Program-made: the position numbers and the translations under genes | Notes under the pieces: generated by a model | The model's database searches: none | Told to the model about the DNA's origin: nothing | Seen by the model: only the letters and a program-made list of their open reading frames with translations | Part shown: positions 18,671 to 27,109 of the stretch, piece after piece | How positions within the stretch are numbered: position 1 is the first letter of the stretch | How the letters are laid out: each line of letters opens with the position of its first letter | Assembly (NCBI RefSeq): GCF_000725495.1 | Contig: NZ_JNZD01000020.1 | Span: forward strand, 1 to 64,000 | Direction of reading: 5' to 3' | DNA length: 64,000 nucleotides | Origin: Streptomyces aureus | Lineage (GTDB): Bacteria > Actinomycetota > Actinomycetes > Streptomycetales > Streptomycetaceae

Positions 18671-18793
18671 CACCCACCGTTACACAGAAAAACCCTCGCT
18701 CCTGTGAGTTGGATGCACGCTCGACGCACAATCCGGGCACGGCATTTGCGCGCCGCCAATCGGTGCGCCCGTCTCAATGGGGGAGACCTCGCA

Positions 18794-18991
18794 ATGAACC
18801 GACCGCTGATCTCGTTTCTGGCCACCGGTGTCACCACCACGGCGGTAGCGGTGACCGGTGCACCGTGGTGGCTGGCCATCGCGGCCTTCGGCTGCCTCGT
18901 GCTGGGCCTGGCCGTCATCGCGCTGCAGTCGGTCTTTCCCCAGGAGTCCGCTCACCGGCTCGCCTGGTGGCGTGACCGCCGGAAGCGGTAG
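18794..18991 (+). CDS. small two-helix membrane protein
   Basis: A 65-residue protein from the ATG at 18794 with GGGAG 9 nt upstream. Residues 5-22 and 24-45 are hydrophobic (LISFLATGVTTTAVAVTG, WWLAIAAFGCLVLGLAVIAL), followed by a basic tail ending WRDRRKR. It looks like the small membrane partners of regulators A-C but has no adjacent HTH gene. Confidence 0.6.
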   Translation: MNRPLISFLATGVTTTAVAVTGAPWWLAIAAFGCLVLGLAVIALQSVFPQESAHRLAWWRDRRKR

Positions 18992-19133
18992 TGCCCGACG
19001 CATCTCGCAGGGGCAGCCACCGCACGCACGGCGGAGCCGTGCCGTCCTGCCTGTGCCAACCAGGACCGGAGGCCGCCGTGCACCCCGCTGAGTGTGGGAG
19101 TGCCGGCCGGATGCCAGGAGGAAGACGGCTGGG

Positions 19134-20018
19134 TCAGCGGCCGATCTCGTCGGCGCAGCGGGCACGCTCAAGATACGCGGCCAGCTCGGCGCGCAGGCCG
19201 CCCTGAGCGTTGGCCGCCAGCCTCGTCTGCCGCTCCAGCTCGTCGAGCTCGGCTTCGGTGAGCGAGTCGATCCCGGCGACCTTGCGCCGGTGCTCGGCTT
19301 CTTCCTCGTAACGCAGCTGCTGGTCGTACCAGTCGAGTTCGGGTTCGACGCGCCACGCCAGGGCAGTCTCGTTATCTTGCTGTCGCGCCTCGGCCCACTC
19401 GACCACCGCGCACGGGTATGAGGACGTCGGCCCAGGCGGCCCGGCCAGGATCCGCGCGCGGCCGTCTAGCAGGGCACGGGTGGCCTTCTCGCCTGCACCG
19501 ATGGCCGCGGCGAAGTCGATCAGGAGCTGCTCACTGGCCAGCCCCCGACCGTTCAGGGTGTTGTCGAGGTCCCTGCGGGAGAACCGGCCCCCGCCCGCGG
19601 CGACGATCGCGCCCGGGGTGGGGCCGCCGGCGGCGGCGACCATGAGGGCCATGGCCCTGCCCATCCCGGTCGGGGTGGTGAAGCGGCGCGGTACGTACCG
19701 GTCTCCGGCCGCCAGGACCGGCTGCGGGCGGACGGCACCCGCAGCCGCCTCCCACACCTCAGCGGCCGTGGGGCCGTCGGCGTCGGCGCCTTGGGCGAAG
19801 GCGAGGACGGTGTGCCGCGTGGGCAGTCGGCCGTTCGGGGTCAGGGCCCGGCGCAGGGTGCACTCGGAGATGGGCATCCCGGCTAGCATCGCCCGGCGGG
19901 CGATGCTGTCGAAGGTCCGTCTGCCCTTGGCGTTGCGCATCCAGCCGCGCAGCGCGGTCAGTTCCACGGGTTCGGCCGCCCGCCTGCCGATCCGAACCGG
20001 GCTGCCGGGGCGGCTCAT
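19134..20018 (-). CDS. double helix-turn-helix regulator, copy C
   Basis: A 294-residue protein. Residues about 20-75 form an HTH-like unit (LTALRGWMRNAKGRRTFDSIARRAMLAGMPISECTLRRAL). A second one is at about 125-165 (GAIVAAGGGRFSRRDLDNTLNGRGLASEQLLIDFAAAIG). The C-terminal third is a highly charged helix (LRYEEEAEHRRKVAGIDSLTEAELDELERQ). Its ATG overlaps the stop of the membrane gene by 4 bp. Same plan as copies A and B although identity is low. Confidence 0.7.
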   Translation of the reverse strand: MSRPGSPVRIGRRAAEPVELTALRGWMRNAKGRRTFDSIARRAMLAGMPISECTLRRALTPNGRLPTRHTVLAFAQGADADGPTAAEVWEAAAGAVRPQPVLAAGDRYVPRRFTTPTGMGRAMALMVAAAGGPTPGAIVAAGGGRFSRRDLDNTLNGRGLASEQLLIDFAAAIGAGEKATRALLDGRARILAGPPGPTSSYPCAVVEWAEARQQDNETALAWRVEPELDWYDQQLRYEEEAEHRRKVAGIDSLTEAELDELERQTRLAANAQGGLRAELAAYLERARCADEIGR

Positions 20019-20260
20019 TCCCGGATCCCGGAGGCGAGGGCGGCGAGCAGGCGGCTCGCACGCCCGGGCAGCAGCAGGAGACAGACCGCCGCGACAAGCG
20101 CCGTCAGCACAGCGGGAATCGGGCGCTGGAGGATGGCGAGCACGGTCACCGCGGCGATGGAGGCGATGAGGACACAGGCCTCACCGGCTCCCAGACGCCG
20201 GGACGCGTCCGGGGCGGCCGGCCGGGCGCTGGCGGCGCCGGTGGACGGGTGCATGGGCAT
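20015..20260 (-). CDS. small membrane protein coupled to regulator C
   Basis: An 81-residue protein from the ATG at 20260, with GGAG 8 nt upstream. Two membrane helices (ACVLIASIAAVTVLAIL, PAVLTALVAAVCLLLL) are followed by a short basic tail. Its stop overlaps the start of regulator C (ATGA). Confidence 0.62.
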   Translation of the reverse strand: MPMHPSTGAASARPAAPDASRRLGAGEACVLIASIAAVTVLAILQRPIPAVLTALVAAVCLLLLPGRASRLLAALASGIRE

Positions 20261-20585
20261 GACGGTATCTCCAGGTACGTGTGCTGGGGTTCGAATAGCC
20301 GCGGGCGCGGCGGGACTTCGCCCGGCGCGGTGAGCAGATGGTGGCAGCGCGCGGACCGCGTGCGCGAGCCGATCACGCCCGACCCGGAACCGACGTACCT
20401 TCCACGGTCGCCCCATCTGCGCAGGTCAGACCCCAGAACCGAGCAAAAGGCCGTCCACGACCGAAGCAGAGAGCCCGGCCTCCACGAGCGGTCGGCGACT
20501 CATCCTTGTCCGCCTGGACGCACGCACGGCCCCCACGAGCGGAACGCGGGCGCTGCCCGGCGCGCCCGGCCACTCTTTGAGGACT
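20261..20585. other. gene-free region
   Basis: 325 bp upstream of the membrane protein/regulator C operon. No credible ORF or strong hairpin. Probably promoter and decayed sequence. Confidence 0.4.
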
Positions 20586-20948
20586 TCAGAGGGACCCACC
20601 AGGGCCGTCATCCGCGTCTTCACCCACCCCGCGCGAGCCCTTCGCCAGCTCTTCCATGGAGCGCATCCACTTCTCCCCGAAGCCGACGGCCCCCCTCTCG
20701 TCGCCGGGGATGTTGAAGATGTTCGGGTTCTCGGCAAACTGGTCCATCAAGATCTGGTACAGCCCGTCGAAGAACGGCGCGAGGAAAACCGCCAGGGACT
20801 CGGCGAACTGCCTGGGGGAGGGGTTGACGGCGACGACGTGGTCCAGAAACGGGAACATGCCGAGGTCGTCGATCCGCTGCCGGAGCGCGGCCTGCGCCGG
20901 GGTATCCGGCAGGAGCAGTCCGTGCAGCATGTACAGCCCGTAGAACAT
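20586..20948 (-). pseudogene. hypothetical protein, probably 5'-truncated
   Basis: A 120-residue frame with good protein character (DDLGMFPFLDHVVAVNPSPRQFAESLAVFLAPFFDGLYQIL...FGEKWMRSMEELAKG). It starts inside what looks like an ongoing hydrophobic or amphipathic segment (MFYGLYMLHGLLLPD) without a ribosome site. An inverted-repeat element begins within 15 bp of the start. I infer that an insertion removed the N-terminus. Family unknown. Confidence 0.45.
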
Positions 20949-21468
20949 CCGCTGTGAAGTGCCACTGCGTTGTCAGCAGCCGCATGCTATTTCTTTGACA
21001 GCATTGGCTTGCCTGAGTTTGTCGCCTGACCTGGGGTAACGTCCTTCATTTCACTGGCATCTCATGGCACCAGGAACTGACAGGTAGTGGCATCAGCCCA
21101 GGACAGCTTCGTGGCACTTCCTATGGGCTCATATGAGGGTCGTGACCTGGGTGCGGGCTGTGGGCGGCATTAGCGGCTCTGAGTCTCGGGTGGTGCCGAC
21201 CGTGACGATCAAGAACAAGGAAGCGTGGCTGGTGCCGGTGCTGGGTTCCGCCGCCCGGCCCGAGGGGCCGTACGGCTCAGGTACCTCCGCAGGCTGGAAT
21301 CCTAAGTCCCGTTGGCGAGGGAACTTTTCGGTGGCTGAGGTCCCCAGCACTTTTCGGGGACGGGCAGCGCGACCTGCTGCTTACGTTCTCTGACGCGGTT
21401 ACGACGGCGGGATGGTCGTGCTGGTGAGCCTGAGAGTTGGGGCGAGGGGTCAGCCGCAGCCTGGGTGA
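20949..21468. other. gene-free region with short inverted repeats
   Basis: 520 bp. GAAGTGCCAC at 20954-20963 and GTGGCACTTC at 21111-21120 are 10-bp inverted repeats enclosing 167 bp without a gene, a MITE-like or insertion-scar layout. Additional TGGCA words occur at 21056, 21067 and 21089. The small plus-strand ORF at 21133-21393 has weak composition and no partner, so it is not called. Confidence 0.4.
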
Positions 21469-22005
21469 TCAGGAGTCCACAAGCAGGATGATCAGGAGAG
21501 TGAGGTAGGCGAGCGCGAAGACGATCGGTACGCATTGTTCGATACGGGTCATGGGTAGGTAGCGGGACCCGTCTCTGCCTGCGCCGACGGCCGTCCATTC
21601 CGCGCGGTACCAGGGGCCGGCGGGCAGTCGTTCCTCGAGTGCGCCGATCACTCGGAACTTGGCTGAGCTGAGTTGCTGGTAGGAGCGCAGGATCCAGTAC
21701 CAGGCGCCGCATTCCACGAGGAGGACGACGACGGCGAGGACGAGCACGGCGCTGGTACCCCAGGAAGGGCGGCGTCCTACGCTTCCGAGAGCGGCGAAGA
21801 TGCTGCTGTTTATCAGGAGGAAGAAGGTGTTCGTCGTTGCCCTACGGGCGCTGATCCGGTCCGTCATCTCCACGTACAGCTTGTACTGATCCATGACTGC
21901 GGACTGGTACTTCTCGCAGTGGCCTGAATAGGCCGAGTGATCAATTGTGTCGTTCCACAGGTTGTCCCTGACGTGGTCAGAAGAGATGCGTTGGCGTCGG
22001 AGCAC
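21469..22005 (-). CDS. RipA/8xMP-type octameric membrane protein homologue
   Basis: A 178-residue protein from the GTG at 22005 (GGGGGA 3-4 nt upstream). A cytosolic helix with the signature YKLYVEMTDRISARRATTNTFF leads into three membrane helices (LLINSSIFAALGSV; SAVLVLAVVVLLVECGAWYWIL; CVPIVFALAYLTLLIILLV). This matches what I know of the RipA-family octameric membrane protein (8xMP) group, often found beside signalling or defence genes. It is divergent from the TPR gene by about 118 bp. A pore-forming or scaffold effector role is inferred, not shown. Confidence 0.7.
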   Translation of the reverse strand: MLRRQRISSDHVRDNLWNDTIDHSAYSGHCEKYQSAVMDQYKLYVEMTDRISARRATTNTFFLLINSSIFAALGSVGRRPSWGTSAVLVLAVVVLLVECGAWYWILRSYQQLSSAKFRVIGALEERLPAGPWYRAEWTAVGAGRDGSRYLPMTRIEQCVPIVFALAYLTLLIILLVDS

Positions 22006-22122
22006 GGTTCCCCCGTTTCCGTGAACATCGATCAGAGTGATTGTCTGCGCTGGGATGCGGAAGGCCAACAGTGCCTCCGTAAAATGGGGTTGATCGGCAG
22101 ACGGGGCACGGGGGGGCGTGGC

Positions 22123-24729
22123 GTGGGGGTCGAGGAAACACTCACTGATCTGGTCGGGCGGGTCGAGTCCTTCATCGAGCGCGGGGACTCGGCCGCAGTC
22201 CTCGATCAGGCTGCCCTGACGACCGCACTCGACCTCCATGGCGGTCAAGAAGCGCGGCCACGGACTGAAGGAGGTGGTGATGCGCAGGGCCAGGGCGGGG
22301 GCATCGGGTACGTGACGGCCATGTTCCTGTGGTGCCACACGGCCGCCGGTCACCGGCCACCGAACCTCCTGATGGTGTCTCAGGCCCTCAGCGCCTTCCT
22401 TCTGGTGGCCCAGGAGTCCGGGGCCGTTCCCCAGCGATGGCAGCCCCTTGTGTCAGTTGTGGTGCCTCACATCGAACGGGATGCCCGAGCGCGGCAGGGG
22501 ATCACGCTCATGGAACGCGGTCTGCACGAGGATGACGAGACGGCTCTGGACAGAGGCATTCAGCTGGTCCGTGCAAGCCTCACGGGAGACCACCGTCCGC
22601 TCCCCATTGACGGCGAGGCGCGGCACAAGCTGTCCCTCGCGTTGTGGAGTCGCTTTGGTCGCAGCGCTGATCTCGCAGATCTTGACGAGGCCATCCGTCT
22701 CGGGGAACGGACGCTCTCCCAGGTCGAAGATCCAGGACGGGAGAAGTACGCGGAGTTCGTAGCTACGATGCTGACGCGACGGTATAGGACGACCGGCCTG
22801 GTGGCCGATCTCGAGCGAGCCGAGGAAGTCTGCCGCGGCGGCAAGGGCGCCGAGCACGACAAAGACCTCCCCACCGTACTGCTGGCACTCCTGCATGACA
22901 TCCGCCTGACGCTGTTCGAGGCCGGCACGGACCTGGCCGTCGCCGATGACGTCATACGTCTGGGGGAGATGCTCCTGGGCCGGACCAAGGGCGAGGACCA
23001 CGGCTTCATGCTGGCGGCGCACGCCGATGTCTATGCCCTGCGGTTCCAGCGCAGCCAGTCGCCGGCTGACCGCGACAAGGCGATCGAGTTCCGTCGGCGG
23101 GCTCAGGACACGTACGGCTTGGGAGCCGAGCGGCGCCAAGTCACGCTGGAACTGCACCAAGAGCTCCTGCAGAGGTGGAACCAGGAGGACCAGCCCAATG
23201 ACCTGGACGAACTCATCGAGATGACCTCGGCCCTCGTAGCGGAACAGGAGGGCGAGGAACGCGTCTTCTTGCTGCGCCACCTGAACGACCTTTTATGGGC
23301 CCGGATACAGCGGACCATCTCCGTCGACGATCTGAACTCGATGATCGAGGTGTTGCGGGAACTGAACCGGCTGAACGATCCGCCCGATGGCCAAGACCTC
23401 TCTCATCTCTGCTATCTCCTCGCCTTGCGCAACCGGCGAAACCACGCCGTCATCGACCTGGACGAGGCAGTCACCTACCTGGACGAGGCGGTCGCCGCCG
23501 GACGAGCCTCTGTCGAGGCACCCGCTTCCGACGCGCACCAAATGGAAGGACGTCTGTCGAATCTCTTCGGCACCCTGGGCTTGCTCGCCGAGAGCACGGG
23601 ATCGGCGCAGGCCTACAACGACACCGTGGAGGTTGCCGAGCGAGCCGCCGGGTTGTTTCCCGCAGGCAGTACCGACTCTGTCCGCCCGCTGATGAACCTC
23701 TCCACCAGTCTCTGGGCGCGCTTCCAGGCGCTTGGTGATCCGGCTGACCTCGACCAAGCGATCAGCTACGGGCAGAGTGCCCTTGATACACCGGGCCTCG
23801 ACGAAGCGGCGCGCGTGGAGATCGGCGCGACGCTGGTCGTAAGTCTGGCCTTCAAATTCCATCGCCGTGGTGACGAAGCCACGCTGCGGCAAGCCCTGGC
23901 TGTGATCGAGCGAGGTATCGATGCGTCGCCTGCCTGGGTGCAGAGCCTGCAGGGCCTCATCCGCGCCGTGGCGCACCACATCGAGCAGGCATCCGGTCCT
24001 GAACCAAGCGCCGACAACACCACCGCAGACAACGAGAGGACATTCCGCCAGATCCACACGGGCCTGCTCGGGCTCTACGAACAGACTCTGTGGCTCTCGG
24101 CCGCACACGTGATGGAACTGGGCGCCACGACCGCCAGCCTGGAGCTGATCGACCAGTCACTGAAACTCCTCGAAGAAGCCCTGGAACTGTCTGACGAGGA
24201 GCGGCGCATCAACTACCTCGGACTTCGCGGTGAGATCCTGATCCGACGCTGGCAGATCTCCAAGGAACGGCCAGACCTGGACAGGGCCATCGAACTCCTC
24301 GTCCAGGCCGCGGCAGCTCCCGCCGAGACCAGCCCCGCCCGCTCGCTGGCCGCCCATCACGGCAACTCCGCGGCAACGGCTCTCTACCGCCGGTTCCGCC
24401 GCCGGCGACGTGCGAACGACCTCCGGGAAGCCGAGCGTCAGTTGGAGCGCGCGATCGGGCACGCCGCTACCACCGACACCGAACTGCACCAGCAGATGAG
24501 CGCCTTCCTGGACCACATCCGCGACTTCGGCGTCAAAACAGAAGTCTCAATAGTTCACTCGGACATCATGGAGTTCGACAAAGAAGACCTCATCTCACCG
24601 CAGGCCATGATGAACCTGGAAGCGTGGAAGGCTGGCGAAGCACGAAAATCCGGGCTGTCGTGGGTGCACACGCAGGACATTCCAGACCAGACGGAGAGCT
24701 CCGAACCGCCGACTCCCGAGGTGATCTGA
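22123..24729 (+). CDS. large tetratricopeptide-repeat (TPR) protein
   Basis: About 868 residues from the GTG at 22123 (G-rich ribosome site at 22110-22116); the ATG at 22084 is an alternative. The whole protein is built of TPR-like repeats with the phrase DLDEAI.LGE, for example SADLADLDEAIRLGERTL and DPADLDQAISYGQSAL. Such arrays are common in actinobacterial CHAT- or STAND-linked conflict proteins. No peptidase or NTPase domain is fused here. The stop overlaps the start of the TIR-like gene by 1 bp, so the two are coupled; TPRs probably sense or scaffold. Confidence 0.78.
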   Translation: MGVEETLTDLVGRVESFIERGDSAAVLDQAALTTALDLHGGQEARPRTEGGGDAQGQGGGIGYVTAMFLWCHTAAGHRPPNLLMVSQALSAFLLVAQESGAVPQRWQPLVSVVVPHIERDARARQGITLMERGLHEDDETALDRGIQLVRASLTGDHRPLPIDGEARHKLSLALWSRFGRSADLADLDEAIRLGERTLSQVEDPGREKYAEFVATMLTRRYRTTGLVADLERAEEVCRGGKGAEHDKDLPTVLLALLHDIRLTLFEAGTDLAVADDVIRLGEMLLGRTKGEDHGFMLAAHADVYALRFQRSQSPADRDKAIEFRRRAQDTYGLGAERRQVTLELHQELLQRWNQEDQPNDLDELIEMTSALVAEQEGEERVFLLRHLNDLLWARIQRTISVDDLNSMIEVLRELNRLNDPPDGQDLSHLCYLLALRNRRNHAVIDLDEAVTYLDEAVAAGRASVEAPASDAHQMEGRLSNLFGTLGLLAESTGSAQAYNDTVEVAERAAGLFPAGSTDSVRPLMNLSTSLWARFQALGDPADLDQAISYGQSALDTPGLDEAARVEIGATLVVSLAFKFHRRGDEATLRQALAVIERGIDASPAWVQSLQGLIRAVAHHIEQASGPEPSADNTTADNERTFRQIHTGLLGLYEQTLWLSAAHVMELGATTASLELIDQSLKLLEEALELSDEERRINYLGLRGEILIRRWQISKERPDLDRAIELLVQAAAAPAETSPARSLAAHHGNSAATALYRRFRRRRRANDLREAERQLERAIGHAATTDTELHQQMSAFLDHIRDFGVKTEVSIVHSDIMEFDKEDLISPQAMMNLEAWKAGEARKSGLSWVHTQDIPDQTESSEPPTPEVI

Positions 24730-25805
24730 TGGCCAGCCGCCGCGTGTTGTTCCTGCGTACCTTCAGAAACGACGACACCAACTTCGTCATCGTCAACAAC
24801 CTCGCGCTCGCTCTCGACGCGACGGACCGCATTGAGGTCGTCGGCGACACCCGGGACAGGGAACTCGCCACCGAGCACTGGCAAAAGGCCTTCGGCCAGC
24901 ACAGCCGGCCCGAGAGCCGCATCGACTTCATCGTGTCCACCCGGACCGATTGGCGACGCAAGATCATGGAGAGAATCCACGAGGCCGACGCGATCGTCCT
25001 GTTCATCAGCCCGAAAGACCTCGACTTTCCCGAATTCTCCTTCTCGCCGTCCCGGAGCGAGATCGGCGGCGCGAGTAACTGGGAACGTTTCATGGACGAG
25101 CCGATGACACCTCCCCTCACCGGGCAGGGACTGCTTCAGGAGATCTCCTACCTCAACCGCCTGCAGCGCCTTCCCCACACAGTGGTGGTATGCGACGCAA
25201 AGTTCCAGCCCACCCTGGACGACCTGATCGTGCTCGGCGGGATGATCGGCTACGCGGTGGACCTGGCAGGCAACCTGATCACACCAAAACTCACCGCCAC
25301 GGACAAACAGGTCGGACACCTGCGAAAAGTGTTCCGCGGCATCACCTACCAGCGACCGGATCCAAATTGTCCGACCATGCCCCTCCTCGCTGACGCCATC
25401 CGAGACGCCCTCACCGACATGGCTGCCGGAGGCAGTACACGGCATCTGCCTCCCTGGAAACTGGAGGACCTTGCCGGCGCATCACCGGAGCCGAGAAGGC
25501 TGCCACCCGACAACGAACTCAAGATCATCGCGTTCAGTGACGTAGAGAAGGTGTTCTTCATCCCCTCCGGCGAGATCATTCAGATCGACGAACAGGAGAT
25601 GCGACGCATACTCAACCGCACGGCTGTGCGCACTGGATGTCCATATTGCCGGGCTCCTATGGAGAAAATGTTCTTCTACACAAGAGGACTGGCCAGGCTG
25701 GGCCTCGGCAACGCCTCCGGAGAGAATGACTGGCCGAACGCCAAGTGCCAGGTGTGCGGAAGCAAGTCGAGTCTTTTCGGCGAGGACATGCTTGCCCCGC
25801 AATAG
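24729..25805 (+). CDS. TIR-like domain protein with C-terminal zinc ribbon
   Basis: A 358-residue protein. Residues 5-150 have a TIR/flavodoxin-like pattern: RRVLFLRTFRNDD, RIEVVGDTRD, ADAIVLFISPKDLDFP, then GQGLLQEISYLNRL, in which E138 sits where the TIR catalytic glutamate would be. Residues 304-307 (CPYC) and 340-343 (CQVC) form a zinc-ribbon pair. TIR domains often act as NADases in bacterial immunity, but the match is distant and NADase activity is inference. It is translationally coupled to the TPR gene. Confidence 0.62.
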   Translation: MASRRVLFLRTFRNDDTNFVIVNNLALALDATDRIEVVGDTRDRELATEHWQKAFGQHSRPESRIDFIVSTRTDWRRKIMERIHEADAIVLFISPKDLDFPEFSFSPSRSEIGGASNWERFMDEPMTPPLTGQGLLQEISYLNRLQRLPHTVVVCDAKFQPTLDDLIVLGGMIGYAVDLAGNLITPKLTATDKQVGHLRKVFRGITYQRPDPNCPTMPLLADAIRDALTDMAAGGSTRHLPPWKLEDLAGASPEPRRLPPDNELKIIAFSDVEKVFFIPSGEIIQIDEQEMRRILNRTAVRTGCPYCRAPMEKMFFYTRGLARLGLGNASGENDWPNAKCQVCGSKSSLFGEDMLAPQ

Positions 25806-25915
25806 CCGGTGAAACCAGCGCTGTGTCCCCTTCGGTGCAGGCCCGACGCCAATCTACCGATGGAAAGCTCGCCTGAGGCAGCCGGAACTATTGCTCCATC
25901 GGGTGGCGCGTAACC

Positions 25916-26605
25916 GTGTCGGACGAGAAGCCGTCCCGGCAGGCGAACCGAACGCTTTCGGCAGCACCACTCCCTACGGCAGGAACCCGCCCTGTGAACG
26001 TTTCCGTCTTCACTGCTGACCTCCACGTAGCTGGCCACGACATGCCGGACGTGTCCCTGACCGTGACATCGTCGCGGCGTCCGCCCGGTCCCCCCAACCA
26101 CCGCGTGGACATAGACGTGGACGCTGTCATCGAACTGCTCGAGCTGGTCGAGGGCGGAGGTGCCAGCGTCGGCGCAGTGCGCGACATGCTCAACCGCGTT
26201 GTGGAAGAGGCCAAAGAAGAAGTCCGACGCGAGGACGAGTCACTCGTCCAGCTCAGAGACCAGTCCGTCCTCCACAAGGCTCCGGCTAAGAAGCCTCAGT
26301 ACGACACCCGGTCCGTGTACGTCGTCTCTTCTGAGGCCGAAGCGAAGATAGTCAAGATTGGTGTATCCAAAGACGTCCCCGGGCGCCTGAAATCGCTGCA
26401 ATCCGGGTCTGGTTCACCGCTGATCGTGCGCTGGACCTCGACTGGGGGCGGTCTCTTGGAGGCCCGCCTGCACGACCGTTTCGCGAGAAGAGCGCTGGGC
26501 GGTGAGTGGTTTGACTTCAGAGACGTCGCAGACCCCGTCGGAATGATCGCGAAAGCCGCACAACGTCTGCTGAAGGGCGCCAGCGTCGTCGAGCCCCCGG
26601 CATGA
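25916..26605 (+). CDS. T5orf172/GIY-YIG-type C-terminal domain protein
   Basis: A 229-residue protein (GTG at 25916). The last 90 residues read RSVYVVSSEAEAKIVKIGVSKD, RLKSLQSGS, then LEARLHDRFARRALGGEWFDF, the layout of T5orf172 (Mug113) domains of the GIY-YIG nuclease superfamily. The N-terminal part has a beta-rich segment and an acidic helix (AVRDMLNRVVEEAKEEVRRED). It stands 110 bp beyond the TIR-like gene in the same direction and could belong to the same module. Confidence 0.72.
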   Translation: MSDEKPSRQANRTLSAAPLPTAGTRPVNVSVFTADLHVAGHDMPDVSLTVTSSRRPPGPPNHRVDIDVDAVIELLELVEGGGASVGAVRDMLNRVVEEAKEEVRREDESLVQLRDQSVLHKAPAKKPQYDTRSVYVVSSEAEAKIVKIGVSKDVPGRLKSLQSGSGSPLIVRWTSTGGGLLEARLHDRFARRALGGEWFDFRDVADPVGMIAKAAQRLLKGASVVEPPA

Positions 26606-26676
26606 GGAAGGGAAATGGAGCGCCGCAACCACGTTCGGCCACTCCAATCTCCGGAGCGTCAAGCCAGGTCCTGCCT

Positions 26677-26919
26677 CTACACGGGGAAGAGGTCTTCCTG
26701 CGCATAGTCGGCGACAGCGCGCGAAGGGTAGGCCAGCCCGAGCAACATGAACGTTCGGGGACAGGCGGCGATGTTCCCGACGAGGGCGTGGACCGCGTGC
26801 CCGGTGGTGAACATCCAGGTCAGCCAGCGCTCGTAGAACTTGTCCCGCACCTGGCGGGGACCGCAGGTGCGCAGAAACTTCCGGTACGACTCGCTGGCCT
26901 TCCAGCCCTTGAGGTGCAT
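26677..26919 (-). pseudogene. C-terminal fragment of an unrecognised protein
   Basis: An 80-residue frame with protein-like content (LKGWKASESYRKFL, RDKFYERWLTWMFTTGHAVHALVGNIAACP, DYAQEDLFPV). Its ATG has no ribosome site, and immediately upstream the strand carries the broken PD-(D/E)XK paralogue in another frame. Probably the 3' end of a gene cut by recombination. Confidence 0.4.
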
Positions 26920-26924
26920 GTCGT

Positions 26925-27108
26925 GAACGGGAAGGGGCCGGGGGCAACGGGCCGCCGTGCTGGCCGTCGGTCACCGCGTGATGCCACGTGTCCCGCAGGG
27001 CAGGCAGCTCGTGCTGTGCACCGGGCAGGCAGAGGAAGTCCTCGACGCCCCAGTCGATGAGCACGCCCTGGCGCGAGAGGCACAGCGCGACGGTGGAAAT
27101 GGCGTGCG
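26925..27108 (-). pseudogene. fragment of a paralogue of the 48623 nuclease-like gene
   Basis: The minus strand reads LIDWGVEDFLCLPGAQHELPALRD and TDGQHGGPLPP. This corresponds to LIGWSVEDFLGLLGAQHDLPALRD and TDGQHGSPLPP near the C-terminus of the protein at 48623-49654, and the DNA also aligns closely (26945-27105 against about 48710-48870). Similarity stops abruptly at both ends. A truncated copy, not functional. Confidence 0.8.
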
Positions 27109-27109
27109 A

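Noticed and set aside
21133..21393. 86-residue plus-strand ORF
   Set aside because: No ribosome site, no recognisable pattern, adjacent to an insertion scar.
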